Positions 25,994 through 35,710 of a stretch of DNA of 64,000 nt are shown here, piece by piece (the first letter of the stretch is position 1; each line of letters begins with the position of its first letter). The notes beneath the pieces are model-generated. The model was given only the letters and a program-made list of their open reading frames with translations. It was not told the origin of the DNA and ran no database searches. Source of the stretch: Brevibacillus brevis. Lineage in GTDB: Bacteria; Bacillota; Bacilli; Brevibacillales; Brevibacillaceae. The stretch covers positions 5,033,501 through 5,097,500 of the forward strand of contig NZ_LR134338.1 in assembly GCF_900637055.1 (NCBI RefSeq). The letters run 5' to 3'. Made by a program: the position numbers and the translations under genes.

Positions 25994-26866
25994 TTAAAGC
26001 AGATTGTAGACATTGTTTACATCAGTTCTAAACATCGCATATGCCTGTGCAGCCGTTTTGTTGAAGAATCTCTTGGTAATTGCATCGTCAACAAAAAAAG
26101 CAGGACAGACCTTGCCGGTCACATCATAGTGACGGTCAAAATCTCCTGCTTTAAGACCACATTCTTTTAATGACTTTGCCATTGCATAAACTGCATTTTG
26201 ATAAGCCTTTTTGAAATCCCCATCCTTGTTTACACAAATCTCAATTCCGAATGTGAAGTTGTTTGCATTGTTCCAGCCCGGATTATATTTCGCTGCACCA
26301 ACATGCCAAGCCTTAGCCCAAAGCGGAAGAATCTGTAGTATCTTCTTATCATCTACAAATATGTTTGCATTGCTTGGATAAGCAACATGATCGCTATTGA
26401 AGTATTTGTAATGTGCATCAGCATTGGCACCAACTGCCTCGTTAGCAGTCCAGTGGATGATACCTTTAGTTGGCTTGATTCTGAAGAAACTCCCGTCTGG
26501 ATTATGCTCAAAGTTTTTTGTGTTCGTTAAGTATCTTATCTCCCAAGGACAAGGAGAGGTGAACTTTACTGTTACTGATTTTTTTATCTGTATATGTAGT
26601 AGTCCGTCAGAACGGTCAACCTGCTTCGTTTCGTAGCCGTACTTAGCAACCAGAGCCACTGGAGCCATCGAAAATGGATAATCAATTTTCTGTTGAACAA
26701 TATTCTCAAGTGCTATTTTCTCTGCATATGTAGACCAATTTTGTTTGTCTCCATCACCTGTAACAAGTAGGATACCTGTTGCTAACCGTTGACCTGTTTC
26801 ATTTTCCAAGATAGCCATTCTGACCAGATGCGGCTGTATATCTTCAAAAGATAAATTACTTCCCAT
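25994..26866 (-). CDS. Endolysin: N-acetylmuramoyl-L-alanine amidase (Amidase_2)
   Basis: 290 residues. Residues ~135-280 form an amidase_2/PGRP catalytic domain with zinc ligands in IIHWTANE, WHVGAA and GKVCPAFF; it cleaves the MurNAc-L-Ala bond. The first ~130 residues form an extra domain I do not recognise, placed before the catalytic domain instead of the usual C-terminal wall-binding domain. It overlaps the 3' end of the holin gene by 11 bases. Confidence 0.85.
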   Translation of the reverse strand: MGSNLSFEDIQPHLVRMAILENETGQRLATGILLVTGDGDKQNWSTYAEKIALENIVQQKIDYPFSMAPVALVAKYGYETKQVDRSDGLLHIQIKKSVTVKFTSPCPWEIRYLTNTKNFEHNPDGSFFRIKPTKGIIHWTANEAVGANADAHYKYFNSDHVAYPSNANIFVDDKKILQILPLWAKAWHVGAAKYNPGWNNANNFTFGIEICVNKDGDFKKAYQNAVYAMAKSLKECGLKAGDFDRHYDVTGKVCPAFFVDDAITKRFFNKTAAQAYAMFRTDVNNVYNLL

Positions 26867-27506
26867 CCTTATCTCCTCCCTTCCGTTTTAAGCCTTTTAG
26901 CAAAGCAAAAAGTCTATCTATTCCTAGATAGACAATGGTTGAAATCATTTCTAATTTCCCTTTTTCAGACTCAGACATCACTCTGTTAATATATTCTTCT
27001 GAATTTGCCCATCGCTTCTTTTCCTTTTCACTGATTTCAGTCGTAAGGTTCTCTTTGATCGAGTCAAATTCGATGGAACATATGCAGAGAAGCACACACA
27101 TAACTAACTGTTCTTGTGCAATTATAAAGCCGTTAAGATCAATGGAAATCATTTGTATCTCATTCACTATTGCAATTAATAAGATAGCAGCCAAAAAATA
27201 AATAAGATACAGCAGTAGTTTAATCGCAGTAAATAGTCGCTTGAATTCACTTCGCCAAGCACCTGCTTTTTCAGCCTTCTTAATGCTCCCAAAATGTTTA
27301 AAGTATTGATATTTCTTTGAGTAAAAATCAAGAAACATCAATGCAATTGCTGCACCTCCTACTTTTAAAACCTCAATACTGTATAGTCCCAGAAAATCTA
27401 AAATTTTCATAGTTATAGTTAGAAATGCTCCTATACATGCGTATTTCGGAAGTGCTAATAATTTAGCAATGATTGCTTTTTTGACAATAATTATTACCTC
27501 TTGCAT
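26856..27506 (-). CDS. Holin-family protein (phage_holin_4-like)
   Basis: 216 residues from the ATG at 27506 (AAAGGAAGTGGGGG upstream; the longer frame is not supported). Two or three N-terminal helices around FLDFYSKK, then helices at ~95-140, as in the larger toxin-secretion/phage-lysis holins, and a soluble C-terminal portion that ends in a basic tail. Its place directly before the amidase supports the role. Confidence 0.7.
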   Translation of the reverse strand: MQEVIIIVKKAIIAKLLALPKYACIGAFLTITMKILDFLGLYSIEVLKVGGAAIALMFLDFYSKKYQYFKHFGSIKKAEKAGAWRSEFKRLFTAIKLLLYLIYFLAAILLIAIVNEIQMISIDLNGFIIAQEQLVMCVLLCICSIEFDSIKENLTTEISEKEKKRWANSEEYINRVMSESEKGKLEMISTIVYLGIDRLFALLKGLKRKGGDKDGK

Positions 27507-27526
27507 TCCCCCACTTCCTTTCACAA

Positions 27527-27548
27527 AAAAAGTGCCTTTGAATGGCAC
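27527..27548 (-). terminator. Hairpin upstream of the holin gene
   Basis: AGTGCC/GGCACT stem followed on the minus strand by TTTTTTTG. It could separate tail and lysis transcription. Confidence 0.65.
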
Positions 27549-27604
27549 TCCATCTCTCAAAATTTGGTTATAATAGTAATAATGAAAATCAAAGGATGAT
27601 TCTG

Positions 27605-27754
27605 ATGAATAACAATGTTTATGACATTGACCGTATTCGCTTAGAGAGAGAACTGAAGGATCTAACCAAGCAAAACAATACACCGGCTCCAGAGAACATG
27701 AGCAACTGGCCTACATCAGTCATTCAGTCAGCCATAAACAGTCTGAAAAAATAA
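27605..27754 (+). CDS. Small phage protein on the opposite strand, 49 aa
   Basis: ATG at 27605 with AAAGGATG upstream and a TATAAT box at 27569-27574. Mostly polar (YDIDRIRLERELKDL..., NNTPAPENMSNWPTS). It is the only plus-strand gene within the ~25-kb late block, so it may be expressed independently in the lysogen. No family recognised. Confidence 0.5.
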   Translation: MNNNVYDIDRIRLERELKDLTKQNNTPAPENMSNWPTSVIQSAINSLKK

Positions 27755-27780
27755 GCAAGGTATGTAGCCGCATTATCTAA

Positions 27781-27951
27781 CTACACACCCTGCTTTTCTT
27801 TTAATTCGTTTAGTTCATTCATCAATACTTCTCTGTCTTGCTTCAACTGATTAATCTCTTCTGCCAGTCTCATAATGAATTCGTGATTTTCCATTTCATT
27901 TTTCTTTCTATCCTCCGTATTTCTATTCGTTTCAATTCGTTCAAAAGCCAT
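27781..27951 (-). CDS. Small coiled-coil phage protein, 56 aa
   Basis: ATG at 27951 with AAAGGAGGG upstream. Highly charged, with a heptad-like helix (MRLAEEINQLKQDREVLMNE). Placed between the tail-fibre-like gene and the lysis genes, where XkdX-sized proteins often sit. No family recognised. Confidence 0.55.
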   Translation of the reverse strand: MAFERIETNRNTEDRKKNEMENHEFIMRLAEEINQLKQDREVLMNELNELKEKQGV

Positions 27952-27966
27952 TCGTACATCCCTCCT

Positions 27967-29697
27967 TTATCGCATGCCACCGAAGCCATAGGAAACAATC
28001 TCTGCATCGTGTTTAGCCACTATTTTAAGCCTCAGTTTAGTGCCGTTCGGCTGGCTACTTATATCAGTCAAATCCTCTGTCTGCACAAATCCTGACCAAG
28101 TTTGACCATCGTCACGGCTGTACTGCACACCAATGAGTTGTCCGTACAGGTTATTCAAGACAGTTACATACGAGTAGACGAAATTAAGCACTTCACTCGT
28201 TGAAATTGGCATGGTCACGAACTCCCAAGGAATCTGATTTTCGGGAGCACTCGGATTGTACGGATTTGCAGGATCTTCGTTGTACTTGTATGTCCATGTG
28301 TATAGTGTTGAGTCTGAATTTAAGTTATAGAAATAAGCAGTACGAACTTGGTTGTATAATGGATTTCCCCACTCATCTTGCAAAATCTCAACATATAGAA
28401 CTGATGAAGTATCGTCTGAACTTAGTGGCTTCGGCACATAGTAGTTTTTATTGTAAATTTGATTGTTGTGGAGATTAAGAGAAAACACTTTGTCATTCGC
28501 TTCATAGCAGTAAAAGAAAAGCATTTCGTCATCTTTTATAAATGCCATTGCTCCAGCCAAATTTGTTGCATCACCAGTAGTGTTTTTTGTTTCAATCACA
28601 AAACCAGAGCCATTAAATTTTATAGCCGATACGGTACGTGTAATTGGATTGAAGACATATACAGTCTGAGTCGATTCGTCAAATGCTTTTATATGATTAT
28701 GCATATATGAAAAAGAGTTATTGTAACTGTTGAATGAGTTCGTATCAGGACTGTAAGTATACAATTTGTCGTTGTTATAACTACTGCCACTAAAGCAGAA
28801 TACTCTGTTTGCCTTGTCATACCAGACAAGTGCATCTCCGAAAATATGCTTTTCTGGTTTAGTGCCAGAATTGAGGCTTATATTGGTAATTGTCAAAGTG
28901 TTGATATCTAATATGTAAGCAGTAAAACTCTGATTATCGATATAGCCGGGGAAAATAAGGAGAGAGTTGTGGTCTGAACTGTATGCAGCCTTGAATCCAT
29001 ACAAATTCTCTTTTGAAATCACTTCTGGATTTTGTATAACGAGTTCTTCAATCTGCTCTAATCCTGAATGTCCAACATTAATCTTGTGAAGTTTTTTCAT
29101 TTGGTCAAAGAAATACAGTTGATAATTGCTATCGTATGAAGTTCTGTAAAACATAATGTTGCTGTACTGAACAGGCATGTCTTTTTTCGCTTCGCTGAAT
29201 GATGGTCGTTTATTTACTGCTCTTATGCTTCGTACAGTTTTTGTTTCATAATCCCAAAAACATTCTTTGCTGAGAGTATTATCAAACTCTTTTGAATCAA
29301 ACAGAGCATCGTATTTCATATCAGTAAAATCCTTGACGGGCTTGTTGTTGTAGCCAACAGACTCCTCCACAATCCGTGAACGAGTAGCCTGTTTCAGCAG
29401 ATTTATGTTCGTCTTTTTGTTCTCGTCACGAAGATTCTTTATGTCTTGATTGATTTTATTAAAAAGAGTGGGGTCTTGTAACTGCTCAAGAACCCACTGT
29501 TTTGTAGCATATGATTTTAGCAATTCTTTTAGATTGTCTACTCGTTCTTTGCCTTTACTGAATTCGTATTCTACATCAATTGTCTGCCCATTCGGAAGAA
29601 TAATGTATTGACCATTCAATTTGTGTTCCCATAACTTCTTTTCGATTCGCTTGTCCAACTGTATTAGAAAGTCTTTAAAGTCTATATCTTTCACCAT
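27967..29697 (-). CDS. Tail fibre-like protein with propeller-type repeats
   Basis: 576 residues. An N-terminal helical segment (~1-110, KRIEKKLWEH...ELLKSYATKQ) leads to repeated strands of the kind L-x-x-F-x-G/S with YSPDTNSFNSY and LDINTLTITN, as in kelch-like beta-propellers; the end (~480-575) has a jelly-roll-like pattern. It probably binds the host surface at the tail tip. GGGAGG lies 5 bases before the ATG at 29697. Confidence 0.6.
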   Translation of the reverse strand: MVKDIDFKDFLIQLDKRIEKKLWEHKLNGQYIILPNGQTIDVEYEFSKGKERVDNLKELLKSYATKQWVLEQLQDPTLFNKINQDIKNLRDENKKTNINLLKQATRSRIVEESVGYNNKPVKDFTDMKYDALFDSKEFDNTLSKECFWDYETKTVRSIRAVNKRPSFSEAKKDMPVQYSNIMFYRTSYDSNYQLYFFDQMKKLHKINVGHSGLEQIEELVIQNPEVISKENLYGFKAAYSSDHNSLLIFPGYIDNQSFTAYILDINTLTITNISLNSGTKPEKHIFGDALVWYDKANRVFCFSGSSYNNDKLYTYSPDTNSFNSYNNSFSYMHNHIKAFDESTQTVYVFNPITRTVSAIKFNGSGFVIETKNTTGDATNLAGAMAFIKDDEMLFFYCYEANDKVFSLNLHNNQIYNKNYYVPKPLSSDDTSSVLYVEILQDEWGNPLYNQVRTAYFYNLNSDSTLYTWTYKYNEDPANPYNPSAPENQIPWEFVTMPISTSEVLNFVYSYVTVLNNLYGQLIGVQYSRDDGQTWSGFVQTEDLTDISSQPNGTKLRLKIVAKHDAEIVSYGFGGMR

Positions 29698-29711
29698 TTC
29701 CACCTCCCTTT

Positions 29712-31901
29712 TTACTCAGGTATATGCCCCATGATTTCGTACTCTGCCCAGTAGTAGTTCGTTTGGCTGTGCTCAGTTTTTAGTGCTTTGATAATTCCAC
29801 GGAAGAGAACTTTATCTTCACTATTCGCTATATAAACAGTGTCAAACCGTTTCAGCCCAACAACTGCACGGGTTCTGATTTTAATAACAGAACGGAATTC
29901 TGGAGTAACAATGAGTTTTGCCAATTCGATTGCTTGTGCTTGAGTTAAAGATGGACTCAATCTTTTAAATACATTTCCACCTTTACCGTAATGAACAACT
30001 CCGCTGTTTGAACCTGAGCCGTAAAAAATTTCGGCAGAGTTATATACATCGTTAATTTGTTGTTCGCTCATTTCAATGATGTCTACATGTGTTTCAAATA
30101 TGTACGTTGGAATACTTTTAATTTGCGGATAGAATACTCTTGTTTCTCCCAAGGCTGTGTCGGTATGAACAACAGCCCCTGCATCTCCAGTGGTTTTTTT
30201 GAGCATATCCCAACTGTTTTGATTTGCTGGAACAGTGTAATTTATCGGTTGAGGCGGTTCATATGTTCCCGCACCGTTTGGATCGCTCCAAATGTTGTCG
30301 GGTTCATTGTTGGTATATCCACCATCGAACAATTCGATTTTATGTGTGTACAGAGTGTATGTTTTATTCGATGTTGGATAAGTTCTGACTGGCTTTAACA
30401 GCAAAGTATCGTTCATAAGGACAAATCGACGAGGATAATCTTCTTTGCTACTTGTCTTGAATTTAAATCCTTCCAAATTGACAATTTTACTTCTTCCGTC
30501 CTGACCATCTATGACAATGTATTTGATTTCTGTTTCGTTAAAATTATTTTCAGTTGATTTAATAAACTGAACAGCAACAATGAAGAAGCCTCCAAAATAG
30601 AAAGAGTTTTTGTAAACCGAGACTCCAGTTGCTGGAATATTGAACTCTAGAGCAGATTCGACAGTCTGAGCAACTTTTCCACTTCGAATATCTATCGTAG
30701 CAATCTGATACTTATTCCCTTTCTGATATAGAACCTCAATAGAACCTTGAAAGATTCCAAATAAATCGTGGTCGAAATAAGTGTCACTTGGTATATCCAC
30801 TCCAGTGATTTCTTTTAAGTCAATCAACTTTTCAGTAGTAATAATTCGTTTCGCATAATCGACTTTGCATTTATAAATCACATTGTTCCCGCCTGTATAG
30901 TAGATATTTCCGTCTTTTCCCAAGCAAGCCTTTACAACTCTTCTATTTACTGTGTTGAAGAATGGATAATCAAATGTGAATATATCTGTTGTTCGAGTTC
31001 CGAAATCCAAAAGGCTTGCAGTTAAATCGTACAGATTGTCATTTTGTCGGCTGACTACTTTCCCGAACATAAATACTTTACTGCCGAGTTGAGGATCGCT
31101 CGTATACGGATTCGTAAGTACCTTCGTGTCCGTAATATCTCCTCCATCGTGCAAAAAATTCGCAAACGGATGGTCAGTCACTTTTTTGTTTCTAGCATAG
31201 TCATACACAAGCAATTTGTTTGTCCACATTTCAGGAGCAACTATGTAATTGTACTGAGGAAGTGTTGAGATAGAAGAAGGATAATCATCAATGTTGTTTG
31301 GATAATTCGCTATTTGATTCCATTTTTTTATCAGTAGTTGATCTCCACCAATCACACTTGGTTTTGTTCGGTCAACATTGTATGGAATTTGACCTCCAGC
31401 CTGATTGTTCGCATCTTGCAGAATGTTTGTTGCTGCATCGAGTGGACTTGAGCCTTCTGACAAGGACTGAGCATTCGTATCCGTGTTTTTTAAATCCAAT
31501 GATTTGTTCGTGCATGTAATAGTGTAACGAGTTGTATCTGTGCTGCTCTCGTCCTTTACCCAACTATCGATATAGCCTGTAAAAGTTCGTTCGATAATAT
31601 TTCCCCAGCCTTCAGCAATGTTGATTTTTCGACCTTTTGTGTTCAATATCCCTTTCCATTCGCCATCCTTATTCCAGTCGAAAGAATAGCCACTTTTTAC
31701 CTCTATCAAGGTGATTGTGGCTTTACCTTCATCCTTGTCTTCTACATTTATTTCTTCAATACATTCGTTAGTGATTGCTCGGAAGTGATCATTTTCGATA
31801 TGTACACCAACTGATTTCGTTGGTGGGTTATCGAATGGTCCACGAATCCGAGACTTCATTACTGCCAGACGGTCTGCAGGATAACTTGATTGTAGACTCA
31901 T
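29712..31901 (-). CDS. Tail-associated structural protein (baseplate/hub-like)
   Basis: 729 residues. The N-terminal ~150 (VHIENDHFRAITNECIEEI, then TFTGYIDSWVKDES) resemble tail hub proteins that carry a GYxxxW strand. The centre (~200-520) consists of repeated beta-strands with readable propeller-like spacing, and the last ~150 (FRSVIKIRTRAVVGLKRFD) resemble the end of phage late-control/hub proteins. Its ATG overlaps the upstream gene's TGA (ATGA). Confidence 0.6.
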   Translation of the reverse strand: MSLQSSYPADRLAVMKSRIRGPFDNPPTKSVGVHIENDHFRAITNECIEEINVEDKDEGKATITLIEVKSGYSFDWNKDGEWKGILNTKGRKINIAEGWGNIIERTFTGYIDSWVKDESSTDTTRYTITCTNKSLDLKNTDTNAQSLSEGSSPLDAATNILQDANNQAGGQIPYNVDRTKPSVIGGDQLLIKKWNQIANYPNNIDDYPSSISTLPQYNYIVAPEMWTNKLLVYDYARNKKVTDHPFANFLHDGGDITDTKVLTNPYTSDPQLGSKVFMFGKVVSRQNDNLYDLTASLLDFGTRTTDIFTFDYPFFNTVNRRVVKACLGKDGNIYYTGGNNVIYKCKVDYAKRIITTEKLIDLKEITGVDIPSDTYFDHDLFGIFQGSIEVLYQKGNKYQIATIDIRSGKVAQTVESALEFNIPATGVSVYKNSFYFGGFFIVAVQFIKSTENNFNETEIKYIVIDGQDGRSKIVNLEGFKFKTSSKEDYPRRFVLMNDTLLLKPVRTYPTSNKTYTLYTHKIELFDGGYTNNEPDNIWSDPNGAGTYEPPQPINYTVPANQNSWDMLKKTTGDAGAVVHTDTALGETRVFYPQIKSIPTYIFETHVDIIEMSEQQINDVYNSAEIFYGSGSNSGVVHYGKGGNVFKRLSPSLTQAQAIELAKLIVTPEFRSVIKIRTRAVVGLKRFDTVYIANSEDKVLFRGIIKALKTEHSQTNYYWAEYEIMGHIPE

Positions 31902-32302
31902 GATTCCACCACCTTTATTTCAACCGTGGTGCGGTATAATTCTTGAATATCATCCCACATGTTGTCACATTTCAATAGAATACCTTTATAGTTGGGAGGA
32001 GTATTTAAGAAATTCCTATCTTCACTTGCTTCATAGAAGAGTACTTTTCTTCCAATTAAGTTCTGTAACAAAACTCCCGAATCTCTACTTATATACCCTG
32101 TAAGTGCCAATGGTCGTCTTGGTTGTTTAATTAAATCGATAAGTTCTTCTGTTTCTTCTGTAACTTCGATTGGATAGTACGAGTTGGCTTGCACCTCAAA
32201 AGTAGGCGGTTGGTAGTCAGCCGATGCCGCCGCAATATAGAAAGTAAGTAATCCCGAGAAATCCTGTATAGCAAAAACAAATTGTTCATTATGTAACTGC
32301 AT
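31898..32302 (-). CDS. Tail protein (distal-tail-like), 134 aa
   Basis: GAAGGAGG precedes the ATG. Beta-rich with one helix (ELIDLIKQPRRPLALTGY). It sits between tape measure and hub-like genes, where distal tail proteins are located. Identification rests mainly on position. Confidence 0.55.
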   Translation of the reverse strand: MQLHNEQFVFAIQDFSGLLTFYIAAASADYQPPTFEVQANSYYPIEVTEETEELIDLIKQPRRPLALTGYISRDSGVLLQNLIGRKVLFYEASEDRNFLNTPPNYKGILLKCDNMWDDIQELYRTTVEIKVVES

Positions 32303-32316
32303 ACAACCACCTCCTT

Positions 32317-34332
32317 CTATTGTGCAGTTTGACGAGCGATTGAACGACCGATTCGGTCAGCATTAGCCATATCAAGTTGATTTGCATTGATGGTTATGTT
32401 TGTTGTCTTATTACCTCCACCGTTATTGCCGTATACCATCCCATAAAGACTATAATCAGAAAACTTCGGAATATTGAACCCAACCAATTTACCCAGCATC
32501 CTCACTGGAGCAAGAATGAGGTCATAGAAGTATTTCAATGGTGCAGTAACAAAGTCGATAAATCTGAGTATCGATTTTGGAAGCAAATCAGTAAAGAAGT
32601 AAATCAATCCGTTTATTGCTCCTTTTACGAGATTGATGGCTACGGTAAATACATTTTTGAAGAAGTTAGAAATGCCACTCCAAACATTTCTCCAGCCAAC
32701 TGTTTTCTCAACAACAACTGCAATAATTGCAACAAGTGCTACAATACCTGCGGTGATTAGAAAGACAGGGTTTGCCAACATTGTAAGATTGAGTGCCAGC
32801 ATAGCCACACGAACACCGTTCAATACCGCAATACCTGCTGACCACAAGCCAGAAAGGAAAGTCCAAGCACCTCCGAGAGCCATGCTTGCCCCACCAATCA
32901 ACATCACCAAACTTGCTAATGTTCCAAGAATTCCGATTAGTGGACCTAAGCCGGGTATCGAATTAAGGAGCCAAGAAACTGCCATGAGTAAATAGTTGAA
33001 TCCTTTCGCTAATAAATCTAATGCCATTGCTGGACCAGAACCTAGCGAATTTCCAATGTCTTTTATATATGCAAGTGTTTGTCTTAATGTTTGTAGTAGA
33101 TTCCCATCTGTATAAATTTTGACTGCTTCATCCAAAGAGCCACTCGTATTCATCTCTACATTTTTGAAGTTTGCAAACGAACGGAAGAAGTCGTGTCCCA
33201 AATCCTCACCTGCTGACGTGAAGAAATCCGTTCGGATTTTACGAAACATCTTATCGTCTGTTACATTGCCAAGACGGGTCATTAAATCAATAACAGCAGC
33301 CTTTGCAGACTCTCCACCTTTACGGATTGTTTGGACATATTGCTCAGGATCAATACCTAGATATTGAAGGTCTTTTACCTTATCGTCATACTCCAATGCG
33401 GCTTGCATTGCATCTTGATTTGATTGATTCGTGTCCTCAACTAACTTTTGATATTCCTTTTGTAGTTCTACTTCTTTTTCTTTTATCTTGAATAAATCTT
33501 CTGCATTTTTGATTTGCACATCACCCATTTTCTCGGAGTAAAACTCGTCCCAAGAAGGAATCGCTTTTTCAGCCACACCTTGAAGTGCCTCTGCTTTAGT
33601 TTGTAAATCAGCAAATCCTATTCCTACCTCTTTGATTGCATCGCCAATTTTTGTAGTATTGAAAGCATTTCCATCGTTAATGCCATTTACAATAATCTGT
33701 GCCATTTCTTTGTATGTAAAACCAGCATCTTTAAATTGAACAGAGAACTCCCAAAATGTGTCGTACAAATCATCCACAGGTCTTTTTAACGACTGTTCGG
33801 TTTTTGTAATGGTGTCCAACGACTCGTCTAGGTTAATTTTAAAAGCCGCAGACATATTGTTCGCGGCTTTTCCTGAATCCTCCAGTTCAGTTCCAAATAT
33901 TCGTTTGAACTGGAGAAACTTTTCTGCAGTTTTATCAATCTCACCGCCATATTCCTCAACACCTCTTTTAGCAAGTAGATAAGCCCTGCTGGTATCTTCC
34001 ATCCCATCGCTAAATCCAGATAGTTCTATATCTCTTATTGTATTTTTCAATTTATCAAATGCTTCGCCAGTAGCACCTGTCCTTGCGGCCAATTTTCTCA
34101 TATCATCTGTACGGAGAGCAGACATACCGGCCATCGTTCCGAAAGCGGCTACCCCAGCCGCACCGGCCGCCATAAAAGCCCCTCCTACTGCCTTAATATC
34201 GACTTGAGCCGTAGCAGACTGATTTCCGAAATTCTGAAAGTAATCTGTTATCTTAGAGAATGTGTCCATCAAATCAGAAGAGTCTGCTACAAATCGAGTG
34301 ACAATCTCACCTGCGATACTTTCAAATCCCAT
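32317..34332 (-). CDS. Tape measure protein
   Basis: 671 residues: a long helical protein with a hydrophobic central block (~395-510) containing several membrane-like helices (MALDLLAKGFNYLLMAVSWLL, GPLIGILGTLASLVMLIGG), and AAAFGTMAGM-type alanine/glycine-rich N-terminus. It directly follows the frameshifted chaperone genes, as tape measures do. It sets tail length; by this length the tail should be roughly 100 nm (about 1.5 angstrom per residue, a rule of thumb). Confidence 0.88.
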   Translation of the reverse strand: MGFESIAGEIVTRFVADSSDLMDTFSKITDYFQNFGNQSATAQVDIKAVGGAFMAAGAAGVAAFGTMAGMSALRTDDMRKLAARTGATGEAFDKLKNTIRDIELSGFSDGMEDTSRAYLLAKRGVEEYGGEIDKTAEKFLQFKRIFGTELEDSGKAANNMSAAFKINLDESLDTITKTEQSLKRPVDDLYDTFWEFSVQFKDAGFTYKEMAQIIVNGINDGNAFNTTKIGDAIKEVGIGFADLQTKAEALQGVAEKAIPSWDEFYSEKMGDVQIKNAEDLFKIKEKEVELQKEYQKLVEDTNQSNQDAMQAALEYDDKVKDLQYLGIDPEQYVQTIRKGGESAKAAVIDLMTRLGNVTDDKMFRKIRTDFFTSAGEDLGHDFFRSFANFKNVEMNTSGSLDEAVKIYTDGNLLQTLRQTLAYIKDIGNSLGSGPAMALDLLAKGFNYLLMAVSWLLNSIPGLGPLIGILGTLASLVMLIGGASMALGGAWTFLSGLWSAGIAVLNGVRVAMLALNLTMLANPVFLITAGIVALVAIIAVVVEKTVGWRNVWSGISNFFKNVFTVAINLVKGAINGLIYFFTDLLPKSILRFIDFVTAPLKYFYDLILAPVRMLGKLVGFNIPKFSDYSLYGMVYGNNGGGNKTTNITINANQLDMANADRIGRSIARQTAQ

Positions 34333-34347
34333 AGTTTCACACCTCCT

Positions 34348-34656
34348 TTACTTGTTAATTCCGAGTGCTTGGAATAGCCTTTTTCGTCTTTCTTTATCAA
34401 CTTTTGGTTTTGAATTCCAACCAAGTTCTTTTTCAAGTGATTTCATGTACTCCTGTACACATTTAGCACCTTCTTCAGTTTTCAACATTGCAGGGAAAGT
34501 TGAAAAGTAAGCCTGTTTGTAGTCGTTTCGTAATTTCTCCTCATAGTCCCTTACAACTATTTCAACAACTTCCAAGAGTGAATACTGATCCAATAGGTCA
34601 TTTTTGTTTATTCCCTTTGAAAAAGCAAAATGAATGACATAGTGATACAGTTCCAA
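34348..34656 (-). CDS. Tail assembly chaperone, frameshift extension
   Basis: Highly charged helical protein (KNDLLDQYSLLEVVEIVVRDYEEKLRN). Taken alone it would need a TTG at 34656 with a weak RBS. However its frame is open upstream through the end of the preceding gene, back past a TTTTAAAAAAA slip site, so it is most likely made as the C-terminal part of a -1 frameshift fusion (34348-35078, about 243 residues). Confidence 0.75.
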   Translation of the reverse strand: MELYHYVIHFAFSKGINKNDLLDQYSLLEVVEIVVRDYEEKLRNDYKQAYFSTFPAMLKTEEGAKCVQEYMKSLEKELGWNSKPKVDKERRKRLFQALGINK

Positions 34657-34679
34657 AAATTGATTTTCTTCTTCTTTTT

Positions 34680-35078
34680 TTATTTCTTGAGTGTCTGATT
34701 TGCTTTCGCTTGTAAAGCGGCTACTTTTTTTAAAACTGTTCCAATATCGTTCACATCGTATATTGCAAGTAAAAGGTCAAATAGTTGAGATAGGTCATAA
34801 ATTTCTTCGTCTGGATTAATGTCAACAAAAAACGGAATTGCCGCTTCTACTTTATCTCCACAATTCATGATGAGACTGGAAATCTTATCTTGCTCATTTG
34901 CCTTTGCAAATTGCTGAAAGTCACTAATCGCTCCGAACAGAATAAGTCCACCTTTGAATGCCGTTGTTGCTGAAACTCGATTTACCATAACCTGTTTCTC
35001 CATAAACTCTCCTTCTCTTGTTCTAACAACAAGTGGGAGTGTGTGAGATTTCCCATATATATCAATAAAGTTACTCAT
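34680..35078 (-). CDS. Tail assembly chaperone
   Basis: 132 residues, mostly helical with an N-terminal beta region (SNFIDIYGKSHTLPLVVRTRE). Located between major tail protein and tape measure. Ends in VLKK...NQTLKK then TAA; the VLKK codons contain the slip site used to make the longer form, as with phage lambda gpG/gpGT. Confidence 0.8.
   Translation of the reverse strand: MSNFIDIYGKSHTLPLVVRTREGEFMEKQVMVNRVSATTAFKGGLILFGAISDFQQFAKANEQDKISSLIMNCGDKVEAAIPFFVDINPDEEIYDLSQLFDLLLAIYDVNDIGTVLKKVAALQAKANQTLKK
34724..34735 (-). other. Programmed -1 frameshift site
   Basis: In the zero frame the codons read GTT TTA AAA AAA GTA, containing the X XXY YYZ heptamer T-TTA-AAA (minus strand 34734-34728). 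Slipping back one base enters a frame with no stop through to 34348. Confidence 0.8.
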
Positions 35079-35149
35079 TAATATCAGCCTCCTTAATTTT
35101 TTTAAGTAAAATAAAAAAGCAGAGCCGAATTAGACTCTGCCAAATTTTT

Positions 35150-35710
35150 TTATAACTCTGGAATTGAAACGGTTTCGTCACCAAAGGTAATTATGTCTCC
35201 ATTAGAATCCTCATAACACTTAAACTTCAACGGTAATTCAACCTCTTTATCAGGTTTCAAATCTAATTCTAGATTTGCAACATTAACAGCACAATGTAAT
35301 ACGATTCGATCATAATCTGGATCGCTTGGATCTGTATCTATTTTTTTTAATACAAATTTTTGAGCATATTTTTTTAGGTCATATTGTCTGGATCTTATTG
35401 TCACACGATTTTTTCCCGCAGTATCAGAACTGATTGAATGCGGTTGACCCGGTAAAGCAATGTTCGCAAAAGTATTATTGCCCCACATTACTAATTTAAA
35501 CTCGACATAACCTATGTCTCCATAATGAAAGTCTCCCAATATATTTGCTTTAGCACCGGGAATTTCCTTAGTTTTGGATTCAACAGATAGTTTTACTCCT
35601 TCACTAGAGGTTTCACCAATTGGAACATCAATATTGTTTTGAACAATACATAAAACATATGCTCCAATTGCATAATCTTCTTCAGTCCCTCTTTTTATAA
35701 TAGACATCAT
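35150..35710 (-). CDS. Major tail tube protein
   Basis: 186 residues, beta-rich (GDFHYGDIGYVEFKLVMWG, VTIRSRQYDL, PLKFKCYEDSNG), appropriate in size and place (before the tail chaperones). The ATG overlaps the previous gene's TGA. AAAGGAGAG lies upstream. Confidence 0.7.
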   Translation of the reverse strand: MMSIIKRGTEEDYAIGAYVLCIVQNNIDVPIGETSSEGVKLSVESKTKEIPGAKANILGDFHYGDIGYVEFKLVMWGNNTFANIALPGQPHSISSDTAGKNRVTIRSRQYDLKKYAQKFVLKKIDTDPSDPDYDRIVLHCAVNVANLELDLKPDKEVELPLKFKCYEDSNGDIITFGDETVSIPEL

